From: BP-191 sp035940575
Lineage (GTDB): Bacteria; Actinomycetota; Actinomycetes; BP-191
Direction of reading: 5' to 3'
Assembly: GCA_035940575.1 (NCBI GenBank)
Contig: DASZER010000044.1
Coordinates: 36,983 to 100,982, forward strand
DNA: 64,000 nucleotides
The notes under the pieces are model-generated. The model saw nothing but the letters and a program-made list of their open reading frames with translations, was not told where the DNA came from and did no database searches. The position numbers were made by a program, and so were the translations under genes. Position 1 is the first letter of the stretch, and every line of letters starts with the position of its first letter. Shown here in pieces: positions 52,841 through 62,443 of this stretch.

Positions 52841-53820
52841 CGGGCGGCGGCGAGCGCGCGCTCCTCCTTTGCCGGGTCGGGGTCGGGCACGGCGTACTGG
52901 CTGCGGTAGCCCCCGAGGTCGGCGCCCGCCTGCACCCAGGCCCAGGTGTCCCGGACGGTCTCGGCCATCGGCCGCGCGGTCAGGCCGGCCTCGAGGGCGC
53001 GGGAGACGTCGACGTTCCAGGTCTGGCTGACGTCCTCGGCTGCGTCCCAGAGCCAGACGGGGATCTCGGTCCAGGGCTTGAGGCCGTTGTCGACGATCGT
53101 CTTGCCGTCCACCCAGGTGAACGTCGCGTCGCTGCCGGTCACCTCCCGGCACGTCTCCAGCAGCTCGCGCATCGTGAAGTGGGCGGGCGGGCTGACGGTG
53201 TTGAAGACGCCCACCCGCTTCTGCTCGGCGCAGTCGAGGTGGAACGCCGCCAGGTCCCGCGCGTCGATCCACTGGCGCGGCTCGTCGGGGTCGCCGGGGG
53301 CCAGTACCTCCCCGCCCAGGGCGATCCGGCGCAGCCAGTACGGCAGCCGGCCGATGTTCTCGTACGGCCCCGCGATCAGCCCGGGACGGCTCACGAGCAC
53401 CCGGCCGGGCATCGCCGCCTCGGCGGCGGCCTCGGCGGCGACCTTGCCGGCGCCGTAGGAGTCCTCGTGGCCCATCGGCTTCACGGTGGCGTCCTCGTTG
53501 ACGGCGACCGACGGCCAGTCGAGGTAGACGGAGACCGAGGAGACGAAGCCGTAGTGACCGACGGCCGCGCTCAGGCGGCGGGCGGCGGAGCCGACCGTGC
53601 CGCCCTCGAAGCCGCAGGTGTCGACAACCGCGTCCCAGCTCCGGCCGTCGAGCCGGGCGAGGTCGGTGGCCCGGTCGCCGTGGATGTGCTCGACGCCCTC
53701 GTGCGCGTCCTCGCCGTGCTGCCCGCGGTGGAAGACGGTCACGGTGTGGCCGCGGCGGAGGGCTTCGGCCACGACCGCGCGGCCGACGAAGACGGTGCCG
53801 CCGAGTACGAGGAGGTCCAT
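52837..53820 (-). CDS. NAD-dependent epimerase/dehydratase (extended SDR)
   Basis: 327 residues. The Rossmann motif VLGGTVFVGRAV is at the N-terminus, TVTVFHRG is the strand-2 acidic/basic region, and the YxxxK catalytic pair lies in DSYGAGKVAAE. RQWIDARDLAAFHLD is typical of the extended family. The sugar or other substrate is unknown. ATG at 53820 with AGGAGG-like GGACCTCC context reversed, so the ribosome site is weak. The stop codon lies in the repeat element. Confidence 0.85.
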   Translation of the reverse strand: MDLLVLGGTVFVGRAVVAEALRRGHTVTVFHRGQHGEDAHEGVEHIHGDRATDLARLDGRSWDAVVDTCGFEGGTVGSAARRLSAAVGHYGFVSSVSVYLDWPSVAVNEDATVKPMGHEDSYGAGKVAAEAAAEAAMPGRVLVSRPGLIAGPYENIGRLPYWLRRIALGGEVLAPGDPDEPRQWIDARDLAAFHLDCAEQKRVGVFNTVSPPAHFTMRELLETCREVTGSDATFTWVDGKTIVDNGLKPWTEIPVWLWDAAEDVSQTWNVDVSRALEAGLTARPMAETVRDTWAWVQAGADLGGYRSQYAVPDPDPAKEERALAAAR

Positions 53821-53984
53821 GCGCGCGACCCTCCCGCATCGGTGGCGCCGCGCGCCAGAGCGTTCGCTCCGGGCGTAGCGGGGCGGGGGAAACCGTTCCC
53901 GGACCGGCTCCCGAAGATCATTACGAAGGGTGACGATCTCCCCCGCGCCGGGGAGGCGGCGGGGGGTCGCGCGGCTGTTTTGAA

Positions 53985-54016
53985 CACTCTGTGTCGATTT
54001 CTGATTACTTAGAGTG
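53985..54016 (+). promoter_or_regulatory. AT-rich patch with CACTCT/AGAGTG dyad upstream of the repeat-domain protein
   Basis: CACTCT at 53985-53990 and AGAGTG at 54011-54016 form a spaced dyad in a ~90-bp tract that is strikingly AT-rich for this genome (three TGATT repeats follow). It is the only plausible promoter/operator region in the 295-bp gap before 54116. Function inferred from composition only. Confidence 0.4.
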
Positions 54017-54115
54017 ATTGATTCGCTAATTTCCATTACGGAGCGTATCTTCGCAAAACCGGGTGTTCGTGAACTGTCCGCCGAGCCCGCGTTGTCAATC
54101 CCTCGAAGGGCACAC

Positions 54116-57100
54116 ATGACCACCACGGTCCACCCCGGCCGCGCGCCCGCGCGCGGCCGACCCAGGCGCTGGGCGGTGGCGCTCGGCGCCGTCGTCGCCG
54201 CCTCGCTGGTGCTGCAGACGTCGGGCATGGCGCAGGCCGCCACCCAGACCCTCGGCCCGTACATCGTGACCGACTCGGTCACCACCGATCCCGTAGCGGG
54301 GACCACCACCGCGACGTACACCGTGACGGTGCCGTCGCGCGCCAAGGCGCTCAGCCACCTGAGCGTCGGCCTCGAGATCTGCGTACCGGCTCGCGCGATC
54401 GTGTCGTCGTCACCCACGGGTGCCGTGACGCAGACGGGCGACAAGTCCACCGGCATGACCGGGCTCGTCCTCAAGTGGGACAGCGAGCAGGCCGCCGGCA
54501 CGACGATCACCTACTCCTACACCGTGTCCGGCCTGTACGAGCCGACGACGGTGCCGATCGCGCTCAAGACCAGGACGACGTACCTCGGAACGGTCCAGGG
54601 CATCAGCTGCACGGAGGTGGCGCCCCACATCGGGGTGACCAAGACCGCCACCCCGCTGACGCTCTCCGAGCCGGGCGGGACGGCGACGTTCGCCGTCTCC
54701 GTCACCAACACCGGGGTCGTCCCGGTCACGCTGACGAGCCTCGTGGACGACGTCTACGGCAACCTCGCGGGCAAGGGCACCTGCTCCGTGCCCCAGCCGC
54801 TCGCGGTCGGCGGGACGTACTCCTGCACCTTCACCGGCCCCGTGTCGGGTGACGCGGGCTCCACGCACGTCGACACCGTCACCGCCACCGCGGTGGACGA
54901 CGACGGCACCACCACGACCGCGGTCGACGACGCCACGGTGACCCTCACCGACGTCCTGCCGACCGTCACGCTCGTCAAGACCGCGACGCCGGGCAGCCTG
55001 CCCGAGCCGGGCGGCACGTTCACGTTCTCCGCGCTCGTCACGAACACCTCGGTCGAGCCGGTCACGCTGGACACGCTCGTCGACGACGTCTACGGCGACC
55101 TCAACGGCCTCGGCACCTGCTCCGTGCCCCAGGTCCTCGCGGTCGGCGGCACGTACGCCTGCTCCTTCGAGGGTGCTTTCAGCGGCAACGCCGGGGCCAC
55201 CCAGACCGACACGATCGTCGCCTCCGTGGTCGACAACGAGGGCAACAGGACCGCTGACAACGACGACGCCACGGTCACGCTGACCGACGTCCTGCCCACG
55301 ATCCTCGTGGACAAGGCGGCGAGCGTCGCCACCGTTCCCGAGAACGGCGCCCCGGTGACGTTCACGGTGACGGTCACGAACACCTCGGTCGAGCCCGTCA
55401 CGCTGACGTCCCTCGTGGACGACATCTACGGCGACCTCGCCGGCCAGGGCACCTGCTCCGCGCCCCAGGTCCTCGCGATCGACGGCACGTACACCTGCAC
55501 CTTCACCAAGACGGTGTCCGGCGCCGCCGGCACCGCGCACGTGAACATCGTCACGGGCACCGCCCACGACGACGACGAGAACATCGTCACCGACGACGGC
55601 ACCGCCACCGTCGGCATCGTGGACGTCCTGCCGACCATCACGGTCGACAAGGCCGCCGCGCCGCTGACCGTCGCGGAGAACGGCACCGTGACGTTCACCG
55701 TCGCGGTCACGAACACCTCGGTCGAGCCGGTCACGCTCACGACGCTCGTCGACGACGTGTACGGCAACCTCGACGGCAAGGGCACCTGTGCGGTCCCGCA
55801 GACGCTCGCGGTCGCCGGGACGTACACCTGCACCTTCACGGGCACCGGCTTCGACGCCGCGGCCAGCCCGCACGTCGACACGGTGACCGGTACGGCCACC
55901 GACGACGACGGCAACACCACCACGGACGACGACGACGCGACCGTCACGGTCACCGACGTCGCGCCCGAGATCGACGTCACCAAGGTCGCCGTCCCGCTCA
56001 CGATGCCGGAGCCGGGTGGCACGTTCACCTTCGCCGTCACCGTGACGAACCTGTCGCTCGAGCCGGTGACGATCACCGCTCTCGGTGACGACGTCTACGG
56101 CGACATGAACGGCCTCGGCACCTGCGCCATCGGCACGGTGCTCGCGCCGTCCGCCGTCTACTCGTGCTCGTTCCCGGGCACGTTCACCGGCAACGCCGGC
56201 GCCACCCAGACCGACGTCGTGACCGCCACCGCGGTCGACAACGACGGCACCACCGACTCGGACACCGCCACGGCGACCGTCCGGATCACCGACGTCGCCC
56301 CGACGATCGGCGTCACCAAGACGCCGAGCGTGGACAGCGTCGTCACGCCGGGCGCGCCGGTGACGTTCACGGTGACGGTGACCAACACCGGTACCGAGAC
56401 CGTCACGCTGACCTCGCTGGTCGACGACGTGTACGGCAACCTGTCCGGGGTGGGCACCTGCGCGACGGGTGGCACGCTGCCCGCGGCGGGGACGTACACC
56501 TGCACCTTCACCAAGACGGTGTCCGGCGCGGCCGGCACCACGCACGTCGACGTGGTCACGGCCACGGCGACCGACGACGACGGCACCCCCGCCGTCGCCA
56601 GTGACGACGCCACGGTCCTCGTGGTGGCTGCCCCGCCGCCGCCGCCGGTCCTGGTCGAGGCCGGGCGCGTGACCCACACGGGCACCACGTGCCAGGACTA
56701 CCTCGCCGGGTCGAACGACCTGACGTCGGCGCAGTACGGCGTCAAGGGCGGCAAGGTCAACAACGTCGCCCCGGGCGTGTTCTTCTACTACACGACCGTG
56801 GTCGCGCCGTCGGCGAGCTTCACGGTCGACGTCACGCAGTCGGAGACCAACCCGACGTTCAGCACCCTGTTCGGCATCAACAACGGCCAGGTGCGCGTGT
56901 ACGACGAGGACTGCGCGACCAGCTCGCTCGCCACGATCACGACGAGCGGCGGCCAGACCAGCCTCTCGTTCAGCGGGGCGACCCCGGGCGATGCGTACGT
57001 CATCTCGGTGAAGTACACGACCGGCACGGTCGTGGGCCAGAGCGTGCCCACGCCGACCACCGTCCACTACGACTTCACGACCGCCGTCAACGGCGTGAAC

Positions 57101-57136
57101 GTCGCCACGGACGGGATCGACCTCACGAAGAAGTGA
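54116..57136 (+). CDS. Secreted protein with six 112-residue DUF11-like Ig repeats
   Basis: 1006 residues. A long signal peptide with an Arg-rich n-region (RGRPRRWAVALGAVVAASLV) ends near AQAA. Residues ~45-168 are a first beta domain. Six tandem repeats then start at 54620, 54956, 55292, 55628, 55961 and 56297 (five periods: four of exactly 336 bp and one of 333). Each carries TKTATP-EPGGT-FTVTVTNTS-EPVTLTSLVDDVYG-L-GTC-GTYTCTF-TDTVTATAVDDDG and one Cys pair. A poly-Pro hinge and a ~150-residue C-terminal domain follow. No LPxTG anchor. GAAGGG precedes the ATG. Likely surface or matrix stalk. Confidence 0.92.
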   Translation: MTTTVHPGRAPARGRPRRWAVALGAVVAASLVLQTSGMAQAATQTLGPYIVTDSVTTDPVAGTTTATYTVTVPSRAKALSHLSVGLEICVPARAIVSSSPTGAVTQTGDKSTGMTGLVLKWDSEQAAGTTITYSYTVSGLYEPTTVPIALKTRTTYLGTVQGISCTEVAPHIGVTKTATPLTLSEPGGTATFAVSVTNTGVVPVTLTSLVDDVYGNLAGKGTCSVPQPLAVGGTYSCTFTGPVSGDAGSTHVDTVTATAVDDDGTTTTAVDDATVTLTDVLPTVTLVKTATPGSLPEPGGTFTFSALVTNTSVEPVTLDTLVDDVYGDLNGLGTCSVPQVLAVGGTYACSFEGAFSGNAGATQTDTIVASVVDNEGNRTADNDDATVTLTDVLPTILVDKAASVATVPENGAPVTFTVTVTNTSVEPVTLTSLVDDIYGDLAGQGTCSAPQVLAIDGTYTCTFTKTVSGAAGTAHVNIVTGTAHDDDENIVTDDGTATVGIVDVLPTITVDKAAAPLTVAENGTVTFTVAVTNTSVEPVTLTTLVDDVYGNLDGKGTCAVPQTLAVAGTYTCTFTGTGFDAAASPHVDTVTGTATDDDGNTTTDDDDATVTVTDVAPEIDVTKVAVPLTMPEPGGTFTFAVTVTNLSLEPVTITALGDDVYGDMNGLGTCAIGTVLAPSAVYSCSFPGTFTGNAGATQTDVVTATAVDNDGTTDSDTATATVRITDVAPTIGVTKTPSVDSVVTPGAPVTFTVTVTNTGTETVTLTSLVDDVYGNLSGVGTCATGGTLPAAGTYTCTFTKTVSGAAGTTHVDVVTATATDDDGTPAVASDDATVLVVAAPPPPPVLVEAGRVTHTGTTCQDYLAGSNDLTSAQYGVKGGKVNNVAPGVFFYYTTVVAPSASFTVDVTQSETNPTFSTLFGINNGQVRVYDEDCATSSLATITTSGGQTSLSFSGATPGDAYVISVKYTTGTVVGQSVPTPTTVHYDFTTAVNGVNVATDGIDLTKK

Positions 57137-57154
57137 GCTGACCAAGCACGATCA

Positions 57155-57188
57155 GGAGGCCGGGTGGCGGACACGCCACCCGGCCTCC
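57155..57188. terminator. Strong bidirectional hairpin between convergent genes
   Basis: GGAGGCCGGGTGGCG / CGCCACCCGGCCTCC is a perfect 15-bp stem with loop GACA. AGCAC/GTGCT extends it after a small internal loop. It lies 19 bp after the repeat-protein stop and 25 bp after the end of the opposing gene. Confidence 0.88.
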
Positions 57189-57212
57189 GTGCTGTCCGGG
57201 GGCGTCCGACAC

Positions 57213-57656
57213 CTACCCGACGTTCAGGTACGCCAGGCAGGACGTGTCCGCCGGCGAGCCGATGCCGAACAGGCACATCGGCTGGACCGGCTCACTGCTG
57301 ACCTCGGGCCCCGGGACGCGGATCGAGGCGGGCACGCCGTCGGCGGTGTACCGGACGACGTAGCTCACGTGCCAGTGGTAGTACGCCGTGACGACGTTGA
57401 GGCAGACCTGGCCGCAGCCGCTGCGAACCTGCGTCGTGACGATGCCGTTCTGGGTGACGTTGTCCTCGTCCTGGACGCAGATGGCGATGTTGCCGATCGC
57501 CGGGACGCGAACGGCCTTGCCCGCGGCACCGACGGTGAAGCCGGTGGTCGACCCGGGCACGGCCTTGCAGCTCTCGACGGTGTCGGCGGCGGCGGGCGCC
57601 ACGCCGGCGGCGACGAACGGCATCGCGACGGCGAGCGCGAGGAGGCGCTTGAGCAT
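57213..57656 (-). CDS. Secreted six-cysteine protein
   Basis: 147 residues. The signal peptide MLKRLLALAVAMPFVAAG is cleaved after PAAA. The mature ~120-residue beta-rich domain has six cysteines (ESCKAV, AICVQD, SGCGQVCL, MCLFG, TSCLAY), probably three disulfides, and several aromatics (AYYHWHVSYVVRY). Not recognised. AGGAG precedes the ATG. It converges with the DUF11-repeat protein gene and may be functionally linked at the surface. Confidence 0.75.
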   Translation of the reverse strand: MLKRLLALAVAMPFVAAGVAPAAADTVESCKAVPGSTTGFTVGAAGKAVRVPAIGNIAICVQDEDNVTQNGIVTTQVRSGCGQVCLNVVTAYYHWHVSYVVRYTADGVPASIRVPGPEVSSEPVQPMCLFGIGSPADTSCLAYLNVG

Positions 57657-57704
57657 GCTGGGACTCCTGGGAGAGAGGCGCGGCACGGTGCCGCGGCGCC
57701 TCCT

Positions 57705-60284
57705 TTACGCCGCCGCGACCGTCAGCCCTTCGGATCCGGCGTCCACGCGGACGGTGTCGCCGTCCTTGATCTCGCCGGACAGCAACGCCCGCGCCAGGGA
57801 GTCGCCGATGGCGGTCGCGACGAGGCGGCGGAGCGGGCGGGCGCCGTAGACCGGGTCGTAGCCCGTCTTCGCCAGCCAGTCGCGGGCCTCGGGCGTGACG
57901 TCGAGCGTGAGCTGGCGGTCGGCGAGCCGCTTCGCGAGGCGGGACACCTGGATGTCCACGATCGACGCCAGCTCCTCGCGGGTCAGCACGTCGAAGACGA
58001 GCACCTCGTCGAGCCGGTTCAGGAACTCCGGCTTGAACGACTCCCGCACCACCGCCATCACGCGGTCGCGCCGCTCGTCCGGCGACAGCAGCGGGTCGGC
58101 GATGAACGACGAGCCAAGGTTCGACGTGAGGATCAGGATCGTGTTGCGGAAGTCGACCGTGCGCCCCTGGCCGTCCGTCAGCCGCCCGTCGTCGAGCACC
58201 TGCAGCAGCACGTCGAACACCTCGGGGTGCGCCTTCTCGACCTCGTCGAGCAGCACGACGGAGTACGGCCGGCGCCGCACCGACTCGGTGAGCTGGCCGC
58301 CCTCCTCGTAGCCGACGTAGCCGGGCGGGGCGCCGACGAGGCGGGCGACGGAGTGCTTCTCGCCGTACTCGCTCATGTCGATCCGTACGACAGCGCGCTC
58401 GTCGTCGAACAGGAACTCCGCCAGCGCCCGCGCCAGCTCGGTCTTGCCGACGCCCGTCGGCCCCAGGAACAGGAACGAGCCCGTCGGCCTGTCCGGGTCG
58501 GCGATGCCGGCCCGGGCGCGGCGCACCGCGTCGGAGACGGCGGTTACGGCGGCGCGCTGGCCCACGAGCCGCGACGCCAGCGCGTCCTCCATGCGCAGCA
58601 GCTTCGCGGTCTCGCCCTCGAGCAGGCGCCCCGCGGGGATGCCCGTCCACGCCGCGACGACGTCCGCGACGTCGTCGGCGCCGACCTCCTCCTTGAGCAT
58701 CGCGCCGTCGGTCTGGACCTCGGCGAGCCGTGACTGCGCGTCGGACAACTCGCGGGAGAGGGCGGGGAGGCGGCCGTAGCGGAGCTCGGCGGCGCGTTCG
58801 AGGTCGCCGTCGCGCTCGGCCCGCTCGGCCTCGCCGCGGACCTCCTCCAACGACGCCATGACCGAGCGCACGGCCGCGATCGCGTCCTTCTCGCGCTGCC
58901 ACCGCGCGGTGAGACCGGCCAGCTCCTCGCGGCGCTCGGCGAGCTCGCGTTCGAGCCGGCCCAGGCGGTCGAGCGAGCCGGCGTCGGTCTCCTTGCGCAG
59001 CGCCGCCTGCTCGATCTCCATGCGGCGTACGACGCGTTCGACCTCGTCGATCTCGACGGGCCGGGAGTCGATCTCCATACGCAGCCGCGACGCCGCCTCG
59101 TCCACGAGGTCGATCGCCTTGTCGGGGAGGAAGCGGGCGGTGACGTAACGGTCGGACAGCGTGGCGGACGCCACGAGGGCGGCGTCGGTGATGCGGACGC
59201 CGTGGTGGACCTCGTAGCGCTCCTTGAGCCCGCGCAGGATGCCGATGGTGTCCTCGACGGTCGGCTCGCCGACGAGCACCGGCTGGAAGCGCCGCTCCAG
59301 CGCCGGGTCCTTCTCGACGTGCTCGCGGTACTCGTCCAGCGTCGTCGCGCCGACCATCCGCAGCTCGCCGCGTGCGAGCAGCGGCTTGAGCATGTTGCCG
59401 GCGTCCATGGCGCCCTCGGCGGCGCCCGCGCCGACGACGGTGTGCAGCTCGTCGATGAACGTCACGATCTGCCCGTCGCTCTGCTTGATCTCGGTGAGGA
59501 CGGCCTTGAGCCGCTCCTCGAACTCGCCGCGGTACTTCGCGCCGGCGACCATCGCGCCGAGGTCGAGCGAGACGAGTCGCTTGTCCCGCAACGACTCCGG
59601 CACGTCGCCCGCGACGATGCGCAGCGCGAGGCCCTCGACGATCGCGGTCTTGCCGACGCCGGGCTCGCCGATGAGGACGGGGTTGTTCTTGGTACGCCGC
59701 GAGAGCACCTGGACGACGCGGCGGATCTCGGCGTCGCGGCCTATCACCGGGTCGAGCCGCCCGGCGCGGGCGTCGGCGGTGAGGTCGCGGCCGTAGCGCT
59801 CCAGCGCCTGGAACGTGCCCTCCGGGTCCTGCGACGTGACGCGCTGCCCGCCGCGCACCTGCTCGACCGCCTTGCGCAACGCGTCCACGGTCGCGCCCGC
59901 GTCGCGCAGGAGGGACGCGACGTCCCCGCCGTCGGAGGCGAGCGCCAGGAGCAGGTGGTCGGTGGAGACGTAGTCGTCGCCCATCCGCGACGCCTCGCGC
60001 GTCGCGGCGTCCAGCACCTTCGCGAGGTCGCGCGAGACCGACGGCGACGACGTGGCGCCGTACGCCTTCCGCAGCCGCGCGAGCAGCTCGTCCGCGCGAC
60101 CCTTCACGATGCCGGGCGCCGCGCCGGCGGCGTCGAGGACGGGAACGGTCGTGCCCTCGGCCTGCGCGAGCAGGGCGAGGAGGAGGTGCACCGGCTCGAC
60201 CTGCGGGTGCCCGTCGGCGGCCGCCCGCCGGACGGCGGTCGAGAGGGCTTCGGAGCTCTTGCTGGTCAGCTTGTCGGCGTCCAT
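57705..60284 (-). CDS. clpB: Disaggregase ClpB
   Basis: 859 residues, AAA+ chaperone that extracts proteins from aggregates together with DnaK. An N-domain is followed by NBD1 with Walker A GEPGVGKT and FIDELHTVVGAG, a coiled-coil middle domain (~410-530), and NBD2 with GPTGVGKT and LLDEVEKAHPEVFD. ADVVAAWTGIPAGRL joins the two. No IGF/IGL ClpP loop, as expected for ClpB. ATG at 60284, one base after the hspR stop. HspR control of clpB is known in Streptomyces. Confidence 0.97.
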   Translation of the reverse strand: MDADKLTSKSSEALSTAVRRAAADGHPQVEPVHLLLALLAQAEGTTVPVLDAAGAAPGIVKGRADELLARLRKAYGATSSPSVSRDLAKVLDAATREASRMGDDYVSTDHLLLALASDGGDVASLLRDAGATVDALRKAVEQVRGGQRVTSQDPEGTFQALERYGRDLTADARAGRLDPVIGRDAEIRRVVQVLSRRTKNNPVLIGEPGVGKTAIVEGLALRIVAGDVPESLRDKRLVSLDLGAMVAGAKYRGEFEERLKAVLTEIKQSDGQIVTFIDELHTVVGAGAAEGAMDAGNMLKPLLARGELRMVGATTLDEYREHVEKDPALERRFQPVLVGEPTVEDTIGILRGLKERYEVHHGVRITDAALVASATLSDRYVTARFLPDKAIDLVDEAASRLRMEIDSRPVEIDEVERVVRRMEIEQAALRKETDAGSLDRLGRLERELAERREELAGLTARWQREKDAIAAVRSVMASLEEVRGEAERAERDGDLERAAELRYGRLPALSRELSDAQSRLAEVQTDGAMLKEEVGADDVADVVAAWTGIPAGRLLEGETAKLLRMEDALASRLVGQRAAVTAVSDAVRRARAGIADPDRPTGSFLFLGPTGVGKTELARALAEFLFDDERAVVRIDMSEYGEKHSVARLVGAPPGYVGYEEGGQLTESVRRRPYSVVLLDEVEKAHPEVFDVLLQVLDDGRLTDGQGRTVDFRNTILILTSNLGSSFIADPLLSPDERRDRVMAVVRESFKPEFLNRLDEVLVFDVLTREELASIVDIQVSRLAKRLADRQLTLDVTPEARDWLAKTGYDPVYGARPLRRLVATAIGDSLARALLSGEIKDGDTVRVDAGSEGLTVAAA

Positions 60285-60285
60285 G

Positions 60286-60687
60286 TCACTGCTTCCTTCG
60301 CCACACGACGACCTGCGCGTCGTTCACGGGGACGAGGTCGCGCCGGTACGACGCGTGCACCTCCGACTCCCGTCGCTGCGCGTCGCGCTGGGCCGTGTCG
60401 AGGTCCGACTGGAGCTCGGCGATCCGCGAACGCAACGCGTCCACCTGGTGCTCGAGCTCGATGATCCTTTTGATGCCCGCGAGGTTGATGCCCTCGTCCT
60501 GCGAGAGGCGTTGCACCTCGCGGAGCAGGGCGACGTCGCGCTCGCTGTAGCGGCGCCCTCGCCCGGCCGTACGGCCCGGCGAGACGAGCCCGAGGCGGTC
60601 GTAGGTCCGCAACGTCTGCGGGTGCATGCCGGCGAGCTGCGCGGCGATTGAGATGACGTACACGGGGCGGTCGTCGGACTCAGCCAC
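60286..60687 (-). CDS. hspR: Heat-shock repressor HspR
   Basis: 133 residues, MerR-like. The winged-helix part VYVISIAAQLAGMHPQTLRT, then YDRLGLVSPGRT, GRGRRYSERDVALLREVQRL and a C-terminal coiled coil. HspR binds HAIR inverted repeats and uses DnaK as co-repressor; those sites would be upstream of dnaK, outside the window. GTG at 60687 overlaps dnaJ by 8 bp. Confidence 0.96.
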   Translation of the reverse strand: MAESDDRPVYVISIAAQLAGMHPQTLRTYDRLGLVSPGRTAGRGRRYSERDVALLREVQRLSQDEGINLAGIKRIIELEHQVDALRSRIAELQSDLDTAQRDAQRRESEVHASYRRDLVPVNDAQVVVWRRKQ

Positions 60688-61774
60688 GGCTGCTCACCTC
60701 CTGCGCCAGGTGCGCGCGCGGGTCCGCGCCGTCCTCCGCCGCGAGCGTCTCCAACGCCTTCCGCGCCTTGGACGACAGCTTCTTCGGCACGACCACCTCG
60801 ACGGTCGCGAGCAGGTCGCCGCCGCGCACGCCGCGCCCCTTCACGCGGAACGTCCTGCCGCTCTGCGTCCCCGGCGGGATCCGCAACGTCACGGTCCCTT
60901 CGAGCGTCGGCACCGTCACCTCCGCGCCCAGCGCCGCCTCGGCGAACGTCACCGGCAGCGCCAGCGTCAGGTGGTCGCCCCGGCGCCCGAACACCGGGTG
61001 CGGCGTCACGTGCACGACCACGAACAGGTCGCCCGCGGGGCCGCCGCCGTCGCCGGGCGAGCCGCGCCCCGCGATGCGGATGCGCTGCCCGTCGGCGACG
61101 CCCGCGGGAATGCGGATCGTCAGCGTCCGCTCGCGCGTCGCCGTCCCCGTGCCGCGGCAGTCCGGGCACGGGTCGTCCACGATGCGGCCGCGGCCGCGGC
61201 AGTCGCGGCACGGCTCCGACAGGGAGAACGGCCCCTGGTTGCGCGACACCGAGCCGGCGCCCCGGCACGTGCCGCAGGTGCGCGGCGTGGTGCCTGGCCG
61301 CGCGCCCGAGCCGTGGCAGGTGCCGCAGGTGTGCGGGCTGGCGAGGCGCAACGGCACCGTGACTCCGTTGACCGCCTCGGCGAAGTCGAGCGTGACCTCC
61401 GTCTCGACGTCGCCGCCGCGGCGCGGACCGCGAGCGCGCCCGGCTCCGTTGCCCCCGAACATCCCGCCGAAGATGTCGCCGAGCCCGCCCCCGAAGATGT
61501 CGCCCATCGAGAAGCCGGGCCCGCCGCCGCCGGGCGTGCCCATCCGGAACCCGCCCGACCCGAACAGCGCCCTCTGCTCGTCGTACTCCGCGCGCTTCTG
61601 CGGGTCGGACAGCACGGCGTAGGCCTCGCTGACCTCCTTGAAGCGCTGCTCGTCGCCGCCCTTGTCCGGGTGCAGGTCGCGCGCGAGCTTGCGGTACGCC
61701 TTCTTGATCTCCGCCGCCGTGGCGTCCTTCGCGACGCCCAGCGCGGCGTAGTAGTCCTTCTCGTAGCTCTCCAC
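60680..61774 (-). CDS. dnaJ: Chaperone DnaJ (type I)
   Basis: 364 residues. A J-domain with the HPD motif (LARDLHPDKGGDE), a Gly/Phe-rich region, and four zinc repeats CGTCHGSG, CGTCRGAG, CRDCRGRG, CPDCRGTG, then the C-terminal substrate domains. It stimulates DnaK ATPase. GTG at 61774. Confidence 0.97.
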   Translation of the reverse strand: MESYEKDYYAALGVAKDATAAEIKKAYRKLARDLHPDKGGDEQRFKEVSEAYAVLSDPQKRAEYDEQRALFGSGGFRMGTPGGGGPGFSMGDIFGGGLGDIFGGMFGGNGAGRARGPRRGGDVETEVTLDFAEAVNGVTVPLRLASPHTCGTCHGSGARPGTTPRTCGTCRGAGSVSRNQGPFSLSEPCRDCRGRGRIVDDPCPDCRGTGTATRERTLTIRIPAGVADGQRIRIAGRGSPGDGGGPAGDLFVVVHVTPHPVFGRRGDHLTLALPVTFAEAALGAEVTVPTLEGTVTLRIPPGTQSGRTFRVKGRGVRGGDLLATVEVVVPKKLSSKARKALETLAAEDGADPRAHLAQEVSSRG

Positions 61775-61789
61775 GCCGCGCCTCCTCTC

Positions 61790-62443
61790 CTACTCGACGG
61801 CGGGCTCGGGCTCCGCGGCGGGCTCGGCGACCGCGACCATCGCGGGCCGCAGCAGCCGTTCGGCGAACCGGTAGCCCGGTCTCATCACGCTCACGCAGGT
61901 CGGCTCCGTCACGTCGTCGGCGTGCCCGTGCGTGACGGCCTCGTGCAGCATCGGGTCGAACGGGTCGCCGCCCGCGCCGAAGCGTTCGAGGCCGAGCCTG
62001 GTCAACGTGCTCTCCAGCGCGTCGGCGACGGACTTGAACCCGCCCGTGACCTCGCCGTGCTCGCGCGCGCGGTCGACGTCGTCGAGGACCGGCAGCAGGT
62101 GGAGCAGCACGCCGCCCACCGCCTGCTCGGCCATCGCGGCGCGCTCGCGCTCGACGCGCTTGCGGTAGTTGTCGAACTCCGCCTTGAGCCGCTGCAGGTC
62201 AGCCGTCCGCTCGTCGAGCAGCGCCTGGAGCGCCCGCAGCTCGACGAAGTCGTCGGCGGCGACGTCGTCGGGCGACCGCGTCGACGTCGCCTCCCCGGCC
62301 GCCTCCGGCACCTCCGCGGCGGCCTCGGCCACCGGCTCGGCCGCCGCCGGGGCCTCGGGGTCCGGCTCCCGCACGTGTCCCTCGGGGTCGACGCGGCGCT
62401 TGTCCCGCACCACCACCCGCTGGACCTCCTCCTCGGTCATCAC
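61790..62443 (-). CDS. grpE: Nucleotide exchange factor GrpE
   Basis: 217 residues. An acidic/Ala-rich N-terminal extension is followed by a coiled coil (LQRLKAEFDNYRKRVERE), then LLPVLDDVDRARE and a beta-wing with PGYRFAERLLRPAMVAV. It releases ADP from DnaK. GTG 62443 and ATG 62440 both overlap the dnaK stop (GTGATGA). Confidence 0.95.
   Translation of the reverse strand: MMTEEEVQRVVVRDKRRVDPEGHVREPDPEAPAAAEPVAEAAAEVPEAAGEATSTRSPDDVAADDFVELRALQALLDERTADLQRLKAEFDNYRKRVERERAAMAEQAVGGVLLHLLPVLDDVDRAREHGEVTGGFKSVADALESTLTRLGLERFGAGGDPFDPMLHEAVTHGHADDVTEPTCVSVMRPGYRFAERLLRPAMVAVAEPAAEPEPAVE

Noticed and set aside
54410..57145. 911-codon minus-strand frame opposite the repeat protein
   Set aside because: Arg/Asp/Val/Gly-rich shadow; the plus frame has a signal peptide and domain repeats.
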